Origin: Acinetobacter tandoii DSM 14970 = CIP 107469
Lineage (GTDB): Bacteria > Pseudomonadota > Gammaproteobacteria > Pseudomonadales > Moraxellaceae
NCBI RefSeq assembly: GCF_000400735.1
Contig: NZ_KE007365.1
Coordinates: 118,178 to 182,177 of the forward strand
Direction: 5' to 3'
Length of the DNA stretch: 64,000 nucleotides
The first letter of the stretch is position 1, and each line of letters opens with the position of its first letter. The notes under the pieces were generated by a model that was given only the letters and a program-made list of their open reading frames with translations, was not told the origin of the DNA and made no database searches. Positions 17,159-27,066 of this stretch are shown here, in pieces. The position numbers and the translations under genes are program-made.

Positions 17159-18070
17159 ATGATTGTAAGAGATAAAAATAATAGTTTCAAATTACTTTTC
17201 GCATGGTCTGGCACCATACTTCCTAAAGTACTCCCTGCACTATTAATCGTCATATTGATTTCAGCGATTCTGGTCTACCTATCTTCACATCAATACTTCA
17301 CTATCCCTGCGGTTCCAGCGATTGGCTTTACCATTTTCGGTATCATCCTCTCCATCTTTTTAAGCTTCCGTAACAACGCCTGTTATGACCGTTGGTGGGA
17401 AGGACGTAAACTCTGGGGTGCATTAATTGCCAATTCACGCCATATCTCTCGTGATTCGCATGTTCTCAGTAATGAACGTCGCAATATCTTGATGTATCGT
17501 GTCATGCTATTTACTCACTTATTACGTGATCGTCTTAGAGCTCAACCTCAATCTTTCGAGTTTTATCACGATAAAGTGGATTTCAATTCAACACAGTTGC
17601 AACAACTCAGCAAAAAAATTAATGCTGCGCAATATGTGCTTGAAGCTATTCAAAAAGATTTAGTCCTTGCATTACGTAACGCTGAAGTATCGGACATTAT
17701 TTACAATAGTTTAAATCAGCATATTGTCGATTTAGGCAATATTCAGGCTGGATGCGATCGTATTTTAAGTACCCCTTTACCCTATTCATATTCAGTACTT
17801 CTACATCGTACAGTTTATTGTTTTTGTTTTATTTTACCCTTTAGCCTAGAAGCAAGTTTAGGCATCTGGACTCCAATTTTAGTGGGTTTGATTGCTTATT
17901 TATTTTTAGGCTTAGATGCACTGAGTTCACAAATTGAAGAGCCTTTTGGATTACAAGACAATGATCTGCCATTAAATTCAATTGTGCGTTTAATCGAACG
18001 AGAAATGTCAGAATCACTTGAAATTGAATTACCTCCCGCAATTCAACCAATGAATCATAATTTAACTTAA
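17159..18070 (+). CDS. Bestrophin-family (UPF0187/YneE-like) membrane protein
   Basis: This 303-residue inner-membrane protein has two hydrophobic hairpins, about residues 22-75 and 222-262. The signature region AIGFTIFGIILSIFLSFRNN, followed by ACYDRWWEGRKLWGAL, is diagnostic of bacterial bestrophins, as is the later TPLPYSYSVLLHRTVYCFCF. Bestrophins are pentameric ion channels; bacterial members studied so far conduct cations or anions, depending on the protein. The gene stands alone with terminators on both sides. Its physiological ion and trigger are not evident. Confidence 0.88.
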   Translation: MIVRDKNNSFKLLFAWSGTILPKVLPALLIVILISAILVYLSSHQYFTIPAVPAIGFTIFGIILSIFLSFRNNACYDRWWEGRKLWGALIANSRHISRDSHVLSNERRNILMYRVMLFTHLLRDRLRAQPQSFEFYHDKVDFNSTQLQQLSKKINAAQYVLEAIQKDLVLALRNAEVSDIIYNSLNQHIVDLGNIQAGCDRILSTPLPYSYSVLLHRTVYCFCFILPFSLEASLGIWTPILVGLIAYLFLGLDALSSQIEEPFGLQDNDLPLNSIVRLIEREMSESLEIELPPAIQPMNHNLT

Positions 18071-18124
18071 GTCTTGCACCGTTTAATACTCTGTGGCTTT
18101 ATTTAAAGCCCTATTCAATCAAAT

Positions 18125-18158
18125 TAAAAAAGCACAACGATTGGGTCGTGCTTTTTTT
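18125..18158. terminator. Bidirectional terminator between the bestrophin gene and prmC
   Basis: An A-run, an AGCAC/GTGCT stem around a 12-base interior and a seven-T run form a rho-independent terminator. It serves the bestrophin gene on the plus strand and, by the opposing T-run, the prfA-prmC operon on the minus strand. Confidence 0.75.
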
Positions 18159-18184
18159 AATTTTGCAACTATAAAACGCGATAA

Positions 18185-19000
18185 TTACTGCAGTTGCCCC
18201 AAAGTCACGCGGTCATTACCACCATAATCTTTAACAGTTCTGACCTCTTTAAAACCTGCAGTTTTAAAGATATTACGTACCGCTTCCCCCTGATCATAGC
18301 CATGCTCAAGTACAATCCAACCTTGTGCAGCTAGCCACTTTTTGCCCTGCTGAATAATATGTTCAATATCCGCCAAGCCTTGTTTTTCCGCAACCAAAGC
18401 TCGTTCAGGTTCAGCAGCTAAATTCAGCATATGCTCATCTTTTGCATCAATATATGGTGGATTAGATACAATCACATCAAAATATTGACGATTCAACGCA
18501 GTAAACCAACTGCCTAAAAAGAACTTCACTTGTGTTAAATCATGCTTTTCGGCATTTTGCAGAGCAACTTCTAATGTCGGTTCATAAATGTCTGTTGCAA
18601 TGACAGACCAGTTAGGACGTTCGCTCGCCAGAGACAATGCGATTGCCCCCGTACCTGTACCTAAATCCACAACACGTGTGTCTTCGGGTAAATCCAGACG
18701 TAAAACGGTTTCTACCAATACTTCAGTATCTGGGCGAGGCACCAAAGTATCCTGAGTCACGGTCAGGTCTAAGGTCCAAAATGGTTGAGAACCCGTGACA
18801 TAAGCCAAAGGTTCACCTGCTGCAATCCGAGCCAAACCATTTACATAATCTTGCTCTTGCTCTGCGGTAAGTTCTTGTGCAGATTTGAGTGATAAATCAA
18901 AAGCATCAATTTTGAGAATATGCTCAAGTAACCAAGCATTCTCTTGACGCTCATAACTTTCAGCCTCGCCACGTAAGGCCAATGCTTGTGCAATATTCAT
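18185..19000 (-). CDS. prmC: Peptide chain release factor glutamine N5-methyltransferase
   Basis: This 271-residue S-adenosylmethionine-dependent methyltransferase modifies the glutamine of the GGQ motif in release factors RF1 and RF2. An N-terminal helical domain recognises the release factor. The SAM-binding motif VVDLGTGTGAIALSLASE follows near residue 113, then the catalytic VSNPPYIDAKDEHM near 182, where NPPY binds the glutamine side chain. Its start codon shares one base with the prfA stop (TAATG arrangement), so enzyme and substrate are translationally coupled. The length is normal. Confidence 0.96.
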   Translation of the reverse strand: MNIAQALALRGEAESYERQENAWLLEHILKIDAFDLSLKSAQELTAEQEQDYVNGLARIAAGEPLAYVTGSQPFWTLDLTVTQDTLVPRPDTEVLVETVLRLDLPEDTRVVDLGTGTGAIALSLASERPNWSVIATDIYEPTLEVALQNAEKHDLTQVKFFLGSWFTALNRQYFDVIVSNPPYIDAKDEHMLNLAAEPERALVAEKQGLADIEHIIQQGKKWLAAQGWIVLEHGYDQGEAVRNIFKTAGFKEVRTVKDYGGNDRVTLGQLQ

Positions 19001-20088
19001 TAGCCACCGTTTTGTTGAGCTAGCATTGCCAATTGATCCGCCTGATATTCACGGTGCAGACTATCAAGCAATTCGTTTAAATCACCTTCCATTACAGCAT
19101 CTAACTTATATAAAGTTAAGTTGATGCGATGGTCAGTCATACGACCTTGCGGATAGTTATAAGTACGGATTCGCTCAGAACGATCACCCGAACCCACCAA
19201 ATCACGACGCATTTCAGAAGTTGCAGCATCAGCTGCAGCACGTTTTGCATTTTCTAAACGTGAAGCCAATAAAGCCATCGCTTTGGCTTTGTTTTTATGC
19301 TGTGAACGTTCTTCCTGACATTCCACCACAGTACCAGTAGGGATATGGGTAATACGAACAGCCGAATCTGTTTTGTTAATGTGCTGACCACCCGCACCTG
19401 AAGCACGGTAGGTATCAATACGTAAGTCTGACGCATTAATTTCAACCGTTGTATCAACATCAATTTCAGGCAAAATCGCAACAGTACACGCTGAAGTATG
19501 TACACGACCTTGTGACTCTGTCGCAGGGACACGTTGTACACGGTGAGCGCCACTTTCAAACTTCAAGCGACCATAAACCCCTTCACCATTCACTAAGCAG
19601 ATGACTTCTTTATAACCACCATGTTCACCTTCATTTTCTGAAAGTACTTCAATACGCCAACCTCTCGATTCAGCATACTTGCTGTACATACGGAATAAAT
19701 CACCAGAGAAAATAGCGGCTTCATCGCCACCCGTTCCTGCACGGATTTCTAAATAGGCCGAATTCGCATCATTTGGATCCTTAGGAATCATCAAGATATT
19801 AAGATCAGCTTCGAGCTGTTCAATAATAGCCTTATTTTCCTTAATTTCTTCTTGAGCCATTTCTTTAAAATCTGGATCAGACAACATAGCATTTGCTGTT
19901 TCAATATCAGCTTCTGCTTGTCTATACTTTGCCCAGACTTCCGTAATTTCTGTTAGATCATTATGTTCGCGTGACAATTGACGAAAACGCTTGTTATCCG
20001 AAATAACCTCAGCATCAGCCAATAGTGCTGTTAACTCTTCATGACGGTCAGAAAGCTGATCTAATCGCAAACGTAACGATTCTTTCAT
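19000..20088 (-). CDS. prfA: Peptide chain release factor 1
   Basis: This 362-residue RF1 terminates translation at UAA and UAG. It carries the peptidyl-tRNA hydrolysis motif in [17 protein letters not shown] near residue 230 and the tripeptide anticodon region near [20 protein letters not shown], whose PAT is the RF1-specific stop-codon reader (RF2 has SPF). The C-terminal RNYPQ-like segment [14 protein letters not shown] is also typical. It is first in a two-gene operon with prmC. The gene is intact and of standard length. Confidence 0.97.
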   Translation of the reverse strand: MKESLRLRLDQLSDRHEELTALLADAEVISDNKRFRQLSREHNDLTEITEVWAKYRQAEADIETANAMLSDPDFKEMAQEEIKENKAIIEQLEADLNILMIPKDPNDANSAYLEIRAGTGGDEAAIFSGDLFRMYSKYAESRGWRIEVLSENEGEHGGYKEVICLVNGEGVYGRLKFESGAHRVQRVPATESQGRVHTSACTVAILPEIDVDTTVEINASDLRIDTYRASGAGGQHINKTDSAVRITHIPTGTVVECQEERSQHKNKAKAMALLASRLENAKRAAADAATSEMRRDLVGSGDRSERIRTYNYPQGRMTDHRINLTLYKLDAVMEGDLNELLDSLHREYQADQLAMLAQQNGG

Positions 20089-20441
20089 TGTTTAATCTAT
20101 CTCAATAGCTCAAGCAGTCTAAATTAGGCTGCATAATTTCAAATTTGCGCATAGTTTACCGATTCTGCCCTTTAATTGACATATCTATTATGCTGATAAA
20201 TAAGCTTTGGAACCTTTCACATTGCTCATATTTTACTTTTTTCTACCCTTCAAAAAGTTGTTGCTTATTTACCCACACAATGATTAATCAGCCATAAAAT
20301 GAACGATTTTAATTAAACTCATACAAAGCACTTACCTAACAGTACAACTTAGTGTCTTGCTCTCCACATTTATGACGATGCGTTTTGTTAGATTTGCCAC
20401 ATCAAAAAATTTCGTCCGCATTTTTGGACATGGAGAATACG
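20089..20441. other. Long intergenic region upstream of prfA and the glycine-zipper gene
   Basis: About 350 bases separate the divergent prfA and first glycine-zipper genes. The stretch is AT-rich and must hold both promoters. A TTGACA hexamer is present near 20176, but its matching -10 spacing is poor. No convincing coding frame, repeat or RNA gene was seen. Confidence 0.4.
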
Positions 20442-20873
20442 ATGAAATTGAATGCCGTTTTATTAAGCACCGCATTGGCTGCCTCTTCAATGTTTGCAAT
20501 GAATACTCACGCTGATAGCACAACACGTGTTGCAGCAGCAAGCGCACTAGGTAGTGTTGCGGGTACTGCTGTAGGTAAAAGCATGGGTGGTACTACAGGT
20601 GCTACAATTGGTGCTGCACTCGGTGGTGCAGGCGGAGCTGCTGTAGCAAGTGATCGCCGAAACCGTACAGAGTCTGCTATTGGTGGTGCTTTAGGTGGTG
20701 GTACAGGTTATACCGTCGGTAAAAGCATGGGTGGTACTAGCGGTGGTTACATTGGTTCTGCACTAGGTGCTGCGGGTGGTGCTGCTTTAGGGAACAAAAT
20801 TTCTAAAGACAAAGCTGAAGAAAAGGCCAAATCTTCACGTAAATGGAAAAAACGTCACCGTCACTACCGTTAA
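20442..20873 (+). CDS. Exported glycine-zipper protein (first of a tandem pair)
   Basis: This 143-residue protein has a signal peptide (MKLNAVLLSTALAASSMFA, cleavage near THADS) and a long Gly/Ala-rich body with repeated small-xxx-small spacing such as ATIGAALGGAGGAAVASDRR and GYIGSALGAAGGAALG. This is the glycine-zipper pattern that packs membrane helices. It ends in a basic tail (KWKKRHRHYR). An upstream ATG at 20385 is in frame, but TGGAG just before ATG at 20442 and the signal peptide fix the start. The next gene is a clear paralogue. Envelope location is likely; function is unknown. Confidence 0.8.
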   Translation: MKLNAVLLSTALAASSMFAMNTHADSTTRVAAASALGSVAGTAVGKSMGGTTGATIGAALGGAGGAAVASDRRNRTESAIGGALGGGTGYTVGKSMGGTSGGYIGSALGAAGGAALGNKISKDKAEEKAKSSRKWKKRHRHYR

Positions 20874-20892
20874 TCGCTTCAGTTCCATCATT

Positions 20893-20912
20893 CAAGCACC
20901 ATTAGGTGCTTG
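20893..20912 (+). terminator. Hairpin after the first glycine-zipper gene
   Basis: An 8-bp stem (CAAGCACC with GGTGCTTG) and an ATTA loop lie 20 bases after the stop. The trailing T content is low, so termination may be partial. Confidence 0.55.
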
Positions 20913-21101
20913 TCTTACGTTGGGTTAGAACAGCGAGATCTGAAACTGAAGTATTGGGTTCTAAATTGTGAATTTGTTATGAAGAAACAATACAAAGTAA
21001 TGACAAAAGCCTCATGCTCAAATACAAAGTCCTTCATTTTAATCCGCTCTACTCTTTTAGATTGGACTTAAGCACATAGCACTTTAAAAATGGAGTTTGC
21101 A

Positions 21102-21611
21102 ATGAAACTGAATCATTTAATTTACGCCTCATTAATCGCGACCACAATGATGGGAACTGCATATGCCGATAATGGTACTCGTGTTGCAGCAACATCTGCC
21201 TTAGGTAGTGTCGCAGGCACAGCAATCGGCAAACAACTAGGCGGTACTACTGGCGCTACAATTGGCGCTGCACTTGGTGGTGCTGGTGGTGCTGCGGTGG
21301 CAAGTGATCGCCGTAACCGCACATCTGCGGCGATTGGTGGAGGTCTTGGTGGTGCTGGTGGTTATACTGTAGGTAAAAATGTTGCTGGAACCAATGGTGG
21401 CTATGTTGGTGCCGCTTTAGGTGCCGCAGGTGGTTCAGCGCTAGGACGTAAAGTAGCTGAAGATCGCCGTGATGATGAACGCTATGATAATCGTGGCTAT
21501 CGCTCAGACCGTAATTATCGCTATAACGATGCACGTTACAATGATCGCTATTACCGTCATGACAACGGACGCCATTTGGGTCACCACAAGAAAAAACGTT
21601 GGGATGATTAA
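21102..21611 (+). CDS. Exported glycine-zipper protein with Arg/Tyr/Asp-rich tail (second of the pair)
   Basis: This 169-residue paralogue of the preceding gene shares the TRVAATSALGSVAGTAIGK opening and the glycine-zipper core with DRRNRT. The signal peptide ends near AYADN. It differs by an approximately 45-residue C-terminal tail made almost only of Arg, Asp, Tyr, Asn and His, with repeated short units such as RYNDARYND, ending in HHKKKRWDD. The start at 21102 follows TGGAG; the upstream in-frame ATG at 21090 overlaps that site and is rejected. The tail looks disordered and could bind peptidoglycan, polyanions or metal, but that is speculation. Confidence 0.8.
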   Translation: MKLNHLIYASLIATTMMGTAYADNGTRVAATSALGSVAGTAIGKQLGGTTGATIGAALGGAGGAAVASDRRNRTSAAIGGGLGGAGGYTVGKNVAGTNGGYVGAALGAAGGSALGRKVAEDRRDDERYDNRGYRSDRNYRYNDARYNDRYYRHDNGRHLGHHKKKRWDD

Positions 21612-21624
21612 TCCAACACAATAC

Positions 21625-21650
21625 AAAGCATCTTCGGATGCTTTTATTTT
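21625..21650 (+). terminator. UUCG-tetraloop terminator after the second glycine-zipper gene
   Basis: A perfect 8-bp stem (AAAGCATC with GATGCTTT) closes on a TTCG tetraloop and is followed by TTATTTT. This is a classical rho-independent terminator. Confidence 0.9.
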
Positions 21651-21736
21651 GCGCTCGAGCAATATATCGAAATTAAACGATATACAACAACCCACTTATA
21701 TCGTATTATTTCGATATATAGTTTTCGAGTCTGGAT

Positions 21737-22741
21737 ATGCCTACTCTACAAAATACCCAATTTTCAATTCTGGAACTAGCCCCAGTCCGCGATGATAAAA
21801 GTATTGCCTTTTCTCTGCATCACGCCCTTGAACTTGCTCAACACGCTGAAAAATTGGGCTTTGAACGCTTCTGGTTAGCTGAACATCACAATATGGATGG
21901 TATTGCCAGTTCTGCTACGTCCGTATTACTGGGCTATATTCTTGCCAACACGCAAACACTTAAAGTCGGGTCAGGTGGAATTATGCTGCCTAATCACGCG
22001 CCACTTGTAGTTGCTGAACAATTTGGAACTTTAGCCACACTTTATCCTCACCGCATCGAGCTTGGTTTAGGTCGTGCACCTGGTACAGATCAAGTGACTA
22101 TGCGTGCTTTACGTCGTGGGCGCCAAGAAACCGAGGATCAATTTCCACAAGATGTCGCTGAAATATTACAGTACTTCAAAGCGCCTGAAGAACATCAAAA
22201 AATTGTTGCTACACCAGGTCAATCTACCCATGTGCCTGTTTGGCTTCTAGGTTCTAGTCTTTTTAGTGCCCAATTGGCAGCACGCTTGGGACTTCCCTAC
22301 TCTTTCGCATCGCACTTTGCACCAAGAATGCTTGGGCAAGCGATTCAACTTTACCGCGATAATTTCCAACCATCAGAATATCTTGATCAACCTTATGTTT
22401 CGATGGGCGTGCCCACAGTCGTTGCAGACACTGATGAAGAAGCTCAGTATCTTGCAACCAGTGCCTTCCAACGTGTACTTGCCTTAATGCGAGGAGATAG
22501 CCTAAAACTTAAACCACCCGTAGAAAGCATGCAAAATCTATGGTCACCTGTCGAAAAAATGTCAGTGAATAACTTCTTTGCCTTAGCACAAATTGGGTCA
22601 GTCCAAACTGTAAAAGAGGGTCTTGAAGATTTACTCAAAACCTATCAAGTAGATGAATTTATTTTCACCTGTGATATCTATGATACTGAAAAGCGTTTAA
22701 AAAACTTTAGCCACCTGATCGATATCAAAAATAATATTTGA
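21737..22741 (+). CDS. Luciferase-like (LLM class) flavin-dependent oxidoreductase
   Basis: This 334-residue bacterial-luciferase-fold protein is of the MsnO8/alkanal-monooxygenase-like subgroup. Typical motifs are [12 protein letters not shown] at the start, [21 protein letters not shown] near residue 38, [24 protein letters not shown] near 75, and [14 protein letters not shown] near 105. Such enzymes use reduced FMN supplied by a reductase to oxidise unknown small molecules; many members are annotated without a known substrate. The gene has its own terminator and no pathway partners nearby. Confidence 0.88.
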   Translation: MPTLQNTQFSILELAPVRDDKSIAFSLHHALELAQHAEKLGFERFWLAEHHNMDGIASSATSVLLGYILANTQTLKVGSGGIMLPNHAPLVVAEQFGTLATLYPHRIELGLGRAPGTDQVTMRALRRGRQETEDQFPQDVAEILQYFKAPEEHQKIVATPGQSTHVPVWLLGSSLFSAQLAARLGLPYSFASHFAPRMLGQAIQLYRDNFQPSEYLDQPYVSMGVPTVVADTDEEAQYLATSAFQRVLALMRGDSLKLKPPVESMQNLWSPVEKMSVNNFFALAQIGSVQTVKEGLEDLLKTYQVDEFIFTCDIYDTEKRLKNFSHLIDIKNNI

Positions 22742-22766
22742 TTAAAACCATTTGAATGCACATCAA

Positions 22767-22796
22767 GCCTAAGAAGAATCCTTCTTAGGCTTTTAA
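22767..22796 (+). terminator. Terminator after the LLM oxidoreductase
   Basis: A perfect 10-bp stem (22767-22776 with 22781-22790) with a 4-base AATC loop precedes TTTTAATATTTTT. Confidence 0.88.
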
Positions 22797-22931
22797 TATT
22801 TTTCACAATCGAAATCCTTCAATCCGTCAAAAATGACTCCCGAGTTGCTGAATCAACTTTACGCAGCAGATGAATTAATATTCAATTAGAAAACAAAAAT
22901 TCTGACAATAAAAAATGATTAAGGGATAATC

Positions 22932-23498
22932 ATGCAACAATTTAGTAAGCTGAATACTTCCAGCTATATTTTTCAACATCAAAAACAAGATTATGAAGTA
23001 TTTAAAGGACTAATCCGAACATCAGCAGAACTAAGCCTAGATACATGCATCGAGCAAAGAGTTGCAATCATTGGGATCGATCAAAAAATTGCAGCATTGC
23101 TTGAGAAAATCCGCAATGTTTCAAGTTCAGTATATGTTTTTCAGATACAACCTGCCTTAATTCTTCCACAGTCAGAGCAACGATATAGCCGTTATGTGCA
23201 ACATCCATTACTTTTAAAAAACAAGCGCCTCATCAATCCCCGAATCAAAAGCATTTTAGCCCTGCGTTTTTTGGACTCTCAAATTCAGGACAACTGGCTA
23301 AAACGACAACTAACACCAAATATTACGCGTGAAAAGAAAGAATTTCTGAAATCTGATGATTATTATCACGCCTTGCAACAAGAAAAATGTCAACTTATTA
23401 CTTGGCCAGTCAAAAAAATTACAGAAAGCTGCATTGAATGTGTAGATGGCTCTATTTATCCTGTCGACTTAATTATTACAACGAATTTGCATCAATAA
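22932..23498 (+). CDS. Shrunken flavin-monooxygenase-like protein, probably without cofactor binding
   Basis: This 188-residue protein has a good ribosome binding site (AGGGAT). It resembles the second half of Baeyer-Villiger/FMO-type monooxygenases. Residues 43-80 match the NADPH-binding strand-helix-strand and the following VFQ..P.LILP segment. Residues 120-187 match the LTP...K....SDDYY.AL...C.LIT.P..KIT.....DG..Y.VDLIITTN region, which ends just where FMOs have their ATGF motif. However, the glycine-rich GxGxxG is replaced by GIDQKIA, and the N-terminal FAD domain is missing. It could be a decayed gene or a domesticated non-enzymatic protein. Confidence 0.6.
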   Translation: MQQFSKLNTSSYIFQHQKQDYEVFKGLIRTSAELSLDTCIEQRVAIIGIDQKIAALLEKIRNVSSSVYVFQIQPALILPQSEQRYSRYVQHPLLLKNKRLINPRIKSILALRFLDSQIQDNWLKRQLTPNITREKKEFLKSDDYYHALQQEKCQLITWPVKKITESCIECVDGSIYPVDLIITTNLHQ

Positions 23499-23548
23499 TT
23501 GCAGAGAATTTCAAATGAAGTTTCATATTTATAATTAAAATAAGTACA

Positions 23549-23580
23549 AAAAACACCCAATCCAATTATTTAAATTGGGT
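23549..23580 (-). terminator. Terminator of ppsR
   Basis: Read on the minus strand, a 7-bp ACCCAAT/ATTGGGT stem with a 12-base loop is followed by GTTTTTTG, about 45 bases after the ppsR stop. Confidence 0.7.
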
Positions 23581-23624
23581 ATTAATTCATTCAATTTTTA
23601 TATGAATAGCGGCGTAATTTAATA

Positions 23625-24461
23625 CTATCCGATTCGACGTTTTAAACCCGTCATTTGTAAGACACGCGTAGAAATTTCTTCAATCGACATTTCAGATACA
23701 TTCAGATATTTAATCCCTTCTGAGATATAAATACCTTCAATTGCGCGCAACTCCATTTGACATTGGCTAAAGCTTGCATAGCGGCTATTGGCTTTACGCT
23801 CTGAGCGAATCGCAACCAAACGCTCAGCATCAATCATGAGTCCAAACAGCTTATGCTTATGCGCTTTCAGCACAGAAGGCAAACGATTGTCATCTAAATC
23901 TTCTTCCGTAAGTGGGTAATTTGCTACACGAATTCCAAATTGTAATGACAAATAAATGGATGTTGGTGTCTTCCCTGAACGAGAAACACCAATTAGAATT
24001 AAGTCAGCTTTATCATAATGACGAGTACGTGCGCCATCATCATTATCAAGTGCAAAATGTACAGCATCAATACGTGCTTTATAAGACTCCGAATCGGTCA
24101 CGGCATGCGTTTGTCCGACTAAAGTTGTAGGTGGTGTACCCAACTCTTCAGACAACTTACTAATAAGCCCTTCAAACACATCCAAATTCACAGCATTCGC
24201 CGTATTAATAATATCTCGCACATAAGGATCTACTAAGGTATCGAACACCAAAGGCTGCTGTCCATCACGCTCAGCTCTTTGATTTATCTCAGAAACTACA
24301 TTCATAGCAGCTTCTTCAGACGTAATATAAGGGATAATATGAATGTCAAAATCTACATTTGGAAACTGGGCCAGTAAAGAGTGTCCAAGCGTTTCTGCTG
24401 TAATCGCAGTTCCATCAGAAATAAAAAACACACTTCGCTTTATTTGTTTAACTTCTGACAT
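23625..24461 (-). CDS. ppsR: Phosphoenolpyruvate synthase regulatory protein (kinase/pyrophosphorylase)
   Basis: This 278-residue DUF299-family protein inactivates PEP synthase by ADP-dependent threonine phosphorylation and reactivates it by phosphate-dependent dephosphorylation. It has the N-terminal VFFISDGTAITAETLGHSLL and the P-loop-like LIGVSRSGKTPTSIYLSLQ near residue 152, followed by the family signature ANYPLTEEDL. The gene is divergent from ppsA with about 155 bases between, the standard pairing. The length and all motifs are normal. Confidence 0.95.
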   Translation of the reverse strand: MSEVKQIKRSVFFISDGTAITAETLGHSLLAQFPNVDFDIHIIPYITSEEAAMNVVSEINQRAERDGQQPLVFDTLVDPYVRDIINTANAVNLDVFEGLISKLSEELGTPPTTLVGQTHAVTDSESYKARIDAVHFALDNDDGARTRHYDKADLILIGVSRSGKTPTSIYLSLQFGIRVANYPLTEEDLDDNRLPSVLKAHKHKLFGLMIDAERLVAIRSERKANSRYASFSQCQMELRAIEGIYISEGIKYLNVSEMSIEEISTRVLQMTGLKRRIG

Positions 24462-24616
24462 TAAAATTCTCCTCGAATATTTGTCTAAGTGCTATATAAT
24501 CATTATAGTAAACTGATCTTACATGACTGTCGCTTAGTAAAATTAAAAAGCTAAGCAGATTTGTTTTAAATTCATGCCAAGATAGTGATTAATACTGCAA
24601 AAGTGGAGTAACAACT

Positions 24617-26995
24617 TTGGAAGCGCGCGTAATAGGTCTAGAAAAATTAGGGAAACACGATGTAGAGCTCGTGGGTGGGAAAAACTCATCTCTGGGCGAG
24701 ATGATTAGCCATCTAGCGAATGCAGGTGTATCAGTACCTGGAGGCTTTGCTACCACTGCTGCCGCTTATCGTGAATTCCTCGAGCAAAGTGGCCTGAACG
24801 CTAAAATTAACGCAGAACTTGCAGCATTAAATGTTGATGATGTTGTTGCACTTGCAGAAACTGGTGCAAAAATCCGTCAATGGATTGTCGACACCCCGCT
24901 TACGGCAGATCTCGAAAAGGAAGTCCGCGACGCTTTCGCCACCCTTTCAAACGGCAACCCTGATATCGCGGTTGCCGTTCGTTCATCTGCGACAGCAGAA
25001 GACTTACCTGATGCGTCTTTTGCAGGTCAGCAGGAAACCTTCTTAAACATCCGTGGTATTGACAACGTTCTTATTGCGATTAAAGAAGTCTTTGCTTCAC
25101 TTTATAATGACCGTGCTATTGCTTACCGTGTTCACCAAAACTTCGCGCATGACATCGTTGCATTATCTGCGGGTATCCAGCGAATGGTTCGTTCTGAAAC
25201 TGGTGCAGCGGGTGTAATGTTCACTCTAGATACAGAATCAGGCTTCCGTGATGCTGTATTCATTACTGCTTCATATGGTTTAGGCGAAATGGTTGTACAG
25301 GGCGCAGTAAACCCTGATGAATTCTATATTTCTAAACCACTTCTGAAAAATGGCAAACATGCTATTTTACGTCGTAATCTTGGTTCTAAACACCAAAAAA
25401 TGGTATATGGCGAAGAAGGTGCTGCCGGCAAATCAGTGGTCGTCGTGGATGTTGAAAAAGCAGAACGCCAACAATTTGCATTAAATGATCACGAGCTTCA
25501 AGAGCTTGCTAAACAAGCCCTGATCATCGAAGAGCACTATCAAGCACCTATGGATATTGAATGGGCTAAAGATGGTGACGACGGTCAAATCTATATCGTT
25601 CAAGCACGTCCAGAAACAGTAAAAAGCCGTGAAAATGTCGGCACCATGGAACGTTACCTACTTAAGCAAAAAGGTACTGTAATTTGCGAAGGTCGCTCAA
25701 TCGGTCAACGTATTGGTTCTGGTAAAGTACGCATCGTGACGTCTATTAAAGAAATGGACAAAGTACAAGAAGGTGACGTACTTGTTTCAGACATGACTGA
25801 CCCAGACTGGGAACCAGTAATGAAACGTGCTGCTGCGATTGTTACAAACCGTGGTGGTCGTACTTGTCATGCAGCAATTATTGCTCGTGAACTTGGTGTA
25901 CCTGCAATCGTAGGTTGTGGTAATGCAACAGAAGTTTTAACCGACGGACAAGAAGTGACTGTTTCATGTGCTGAAGGCGATACAGGCTTTATTTATGAAG
26001 GTTCGTTAGATTTCGAAATTCAACGTAACTCAATTAACTCTATGCCAAAACTTCCGTTCAAAATCATGATGAACGTAGGTAACCCTGACCGTGCATTTGA
26101 CTTTGCTCAAATTCCTAACGAAGGTATTGGTCTTGCACGTTTAGAGTTCATTATTAACCGTATGATCGGTGTACATCCTAAAGCGTTATTGAACATTGAC
26201 AGCTTGCCACGTGAAACTCGTGCAGCAGTTATGGCTCGTACTGCGGGTTATGCTTCTCCTATCGAATTCTACGTTGAAAAACTTGTAGAAGGTATTTCTA
26301 CACTTGCTGCCGCATTTGCTGATAAGCCTGTGATTGTTCGTATGTCTGACTTTAAGTCAAACGAATATGCGAACCTAATTGGCGGTAAGCTTTATGAACC
26401 AGAAGAAGAAAACCCAATGCTTGGTTTCCGTGGTGCAAGCCGTTATGTATCTGACAACTTCCGTGATTGTTTCGAATTAGAATGTCGTGCATTGAAAAAA
26501 GCACGCGATGAAATGGGCTTGACCAATATTCAAATCATGATTCCATTCGTTCGTACTGTACATGAAGCAAAACGCGTCATCGAATTGCTTGCTCAAAATG
26601 GTCTTAAACGTGGTGAAAATGGTCTTAAAGTGATCATGATGTGTGAATTACCAACTAACGCACTGTTAGCTGAACAATTCCTTGAACACTTTGATGGTTT
26701 CTCTATCGGTTCTAACGACTTGACTCAGCTTACATTGGGTCTGGATCGTGACTCAGGTATTGTTTCTCACCTGTTTGATGAACGTGATGCAGCAGTTAAA
26801 GCATTACTTTCTATGGCAATTCATGCATGTCGCAAAGCTGGCAAATATGTTGGTATTTGTGGTCAAGGGCCATCAGATCATCCTGACCTTGCAAAATGGT
26901 TGATGGAACAAGGAATCGAGTCTGTTTCTCTTAACCCAGACTCAGTTTTAGACACTTGGTTCTTCCTTGCAGAAGAAAAAGCTCAACAAGCTTAA
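24617..26995 (+). CDS. ppsA: Phosphoenolpyruvate synthase
   Basis: This 792-residue enzyme makes PEP from pyruvate and ATP, the entry to gluconeogenesis from lactate, pyruvate and alanine. Three domains are visible: an N-terminal ATP-grasp domain ([28 protein letters not shown]), a swivelling phosphohistidine domain with the catalytic His418 in [15 protein letters not shown], and a C-terminal PEP/pyruvate domain with [11 protein letters not shown] and the active-site CGQGPSDHP. The start is TTG at 24617, preceded by GGAG; no better start lies nearby. The divergent ppsR product regulates it. A strong terminator follows. Confidence 0.97.
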   Translation: MEARVIGLEKLGKHDVELVGGKNSSLGEMISHLANAGVSVPGGFATTAAAYREFLEQSGLNAKINAELAALNVDDVVALAETGAKIRQWIVDTPLTADLEKEVRDAFATLSNGNPDIAVAVRSSATAEDLPDASFAGQQETFLNIRGIDNVLIAIKEVFASLYNDRAIAYRVHQNFAHDIVALSAGIQRMVRSETGAAGVMFTLDTESGFRDAVFITASYGLGEMVVQGAVNPDEFYISKPLLKNGKHAILRRNLGSKHQKMVYGEEGAAGKSVVVVDVEKAERQQFALNDHELQELAKQALIIEEHYQAPMDIEWAKDGDDGQIYIVQARPETVKSRENVGTMERYLLKQKGTVICEGRSIGQRIGSGKVRIVTSIKEMDKVQEGDVLVSDMTDPDWEPVMKRAAAIVTNRGGRTCHAAIIARELGVPAIVGCGNATEVLTDGQEVTVSCAEGDTGFIYEGSLDFEIQRNSINSMPKLPFKIMMNVGNPDRAFDFAQIPNEGIGLARLEFIINRMIGVHPKALLNIDSLPRETRAAVMARTAGYASPIEFYVEKLVEGISTLAAAFADKPVIVRMSDFKSNEYANLIGGKLYEPEEENPMLGFRGASRYVSDNFRDCFELECRALKKARDEMGLTNIQIMIPFVRTVHEAKRVIELLAQNGLKRGENGLKVIMMCELPTNALLAEQFLEHFDGFSIGSNDLTQLTLGLDRDSGIVSHLFDERDAAVKALLSMAIHACRKAGKYVGICGQGPSDHPDLAKWLMEQGIESVSLNPDSVLDTWFFLAEEKAQQA

Positions 26996-27005
26996 GAAAA
27001 CATGT

Positions 27006-27037
27006 TAAAAAAAGACCCATTAGTTGGGTCTTTTTTT
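27006..27037 (+). terminator. Terminator of ppsA
   Basis: A run of A residues and an AGACCCA/TGGGTCT stem with a 5-base loop are followed by seven T residues. The hairpin lies just after the ppsA stop. Confidence 0.93.
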
Positions 27038-27066
27038 CTCTTTTCATTTTTTGAGATTTTATTTTT

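Noticed and set aside
19254..19559. Alternative-frame 101-residue reading frame inside prfA.
   Set aside because: It lies wholly within the conserved prfA coding region in another frame, with no sign of separate translation.
20332..20547. Minus-strand 71-residue frame overlapping the first glycine-zipper gene start.
   Set aside because: It covers the signal peptide and ribosome binding site of a well-supported gene on the other strand.
21256..21621. Minus-strand His-rich frame of 121 residues.
   Set aside because: It is the complement of the glycine-zipper gene; Gly/Asp codons read backwards give His and Gln. The sense gene has a signal peptide and a ribosome binding site.
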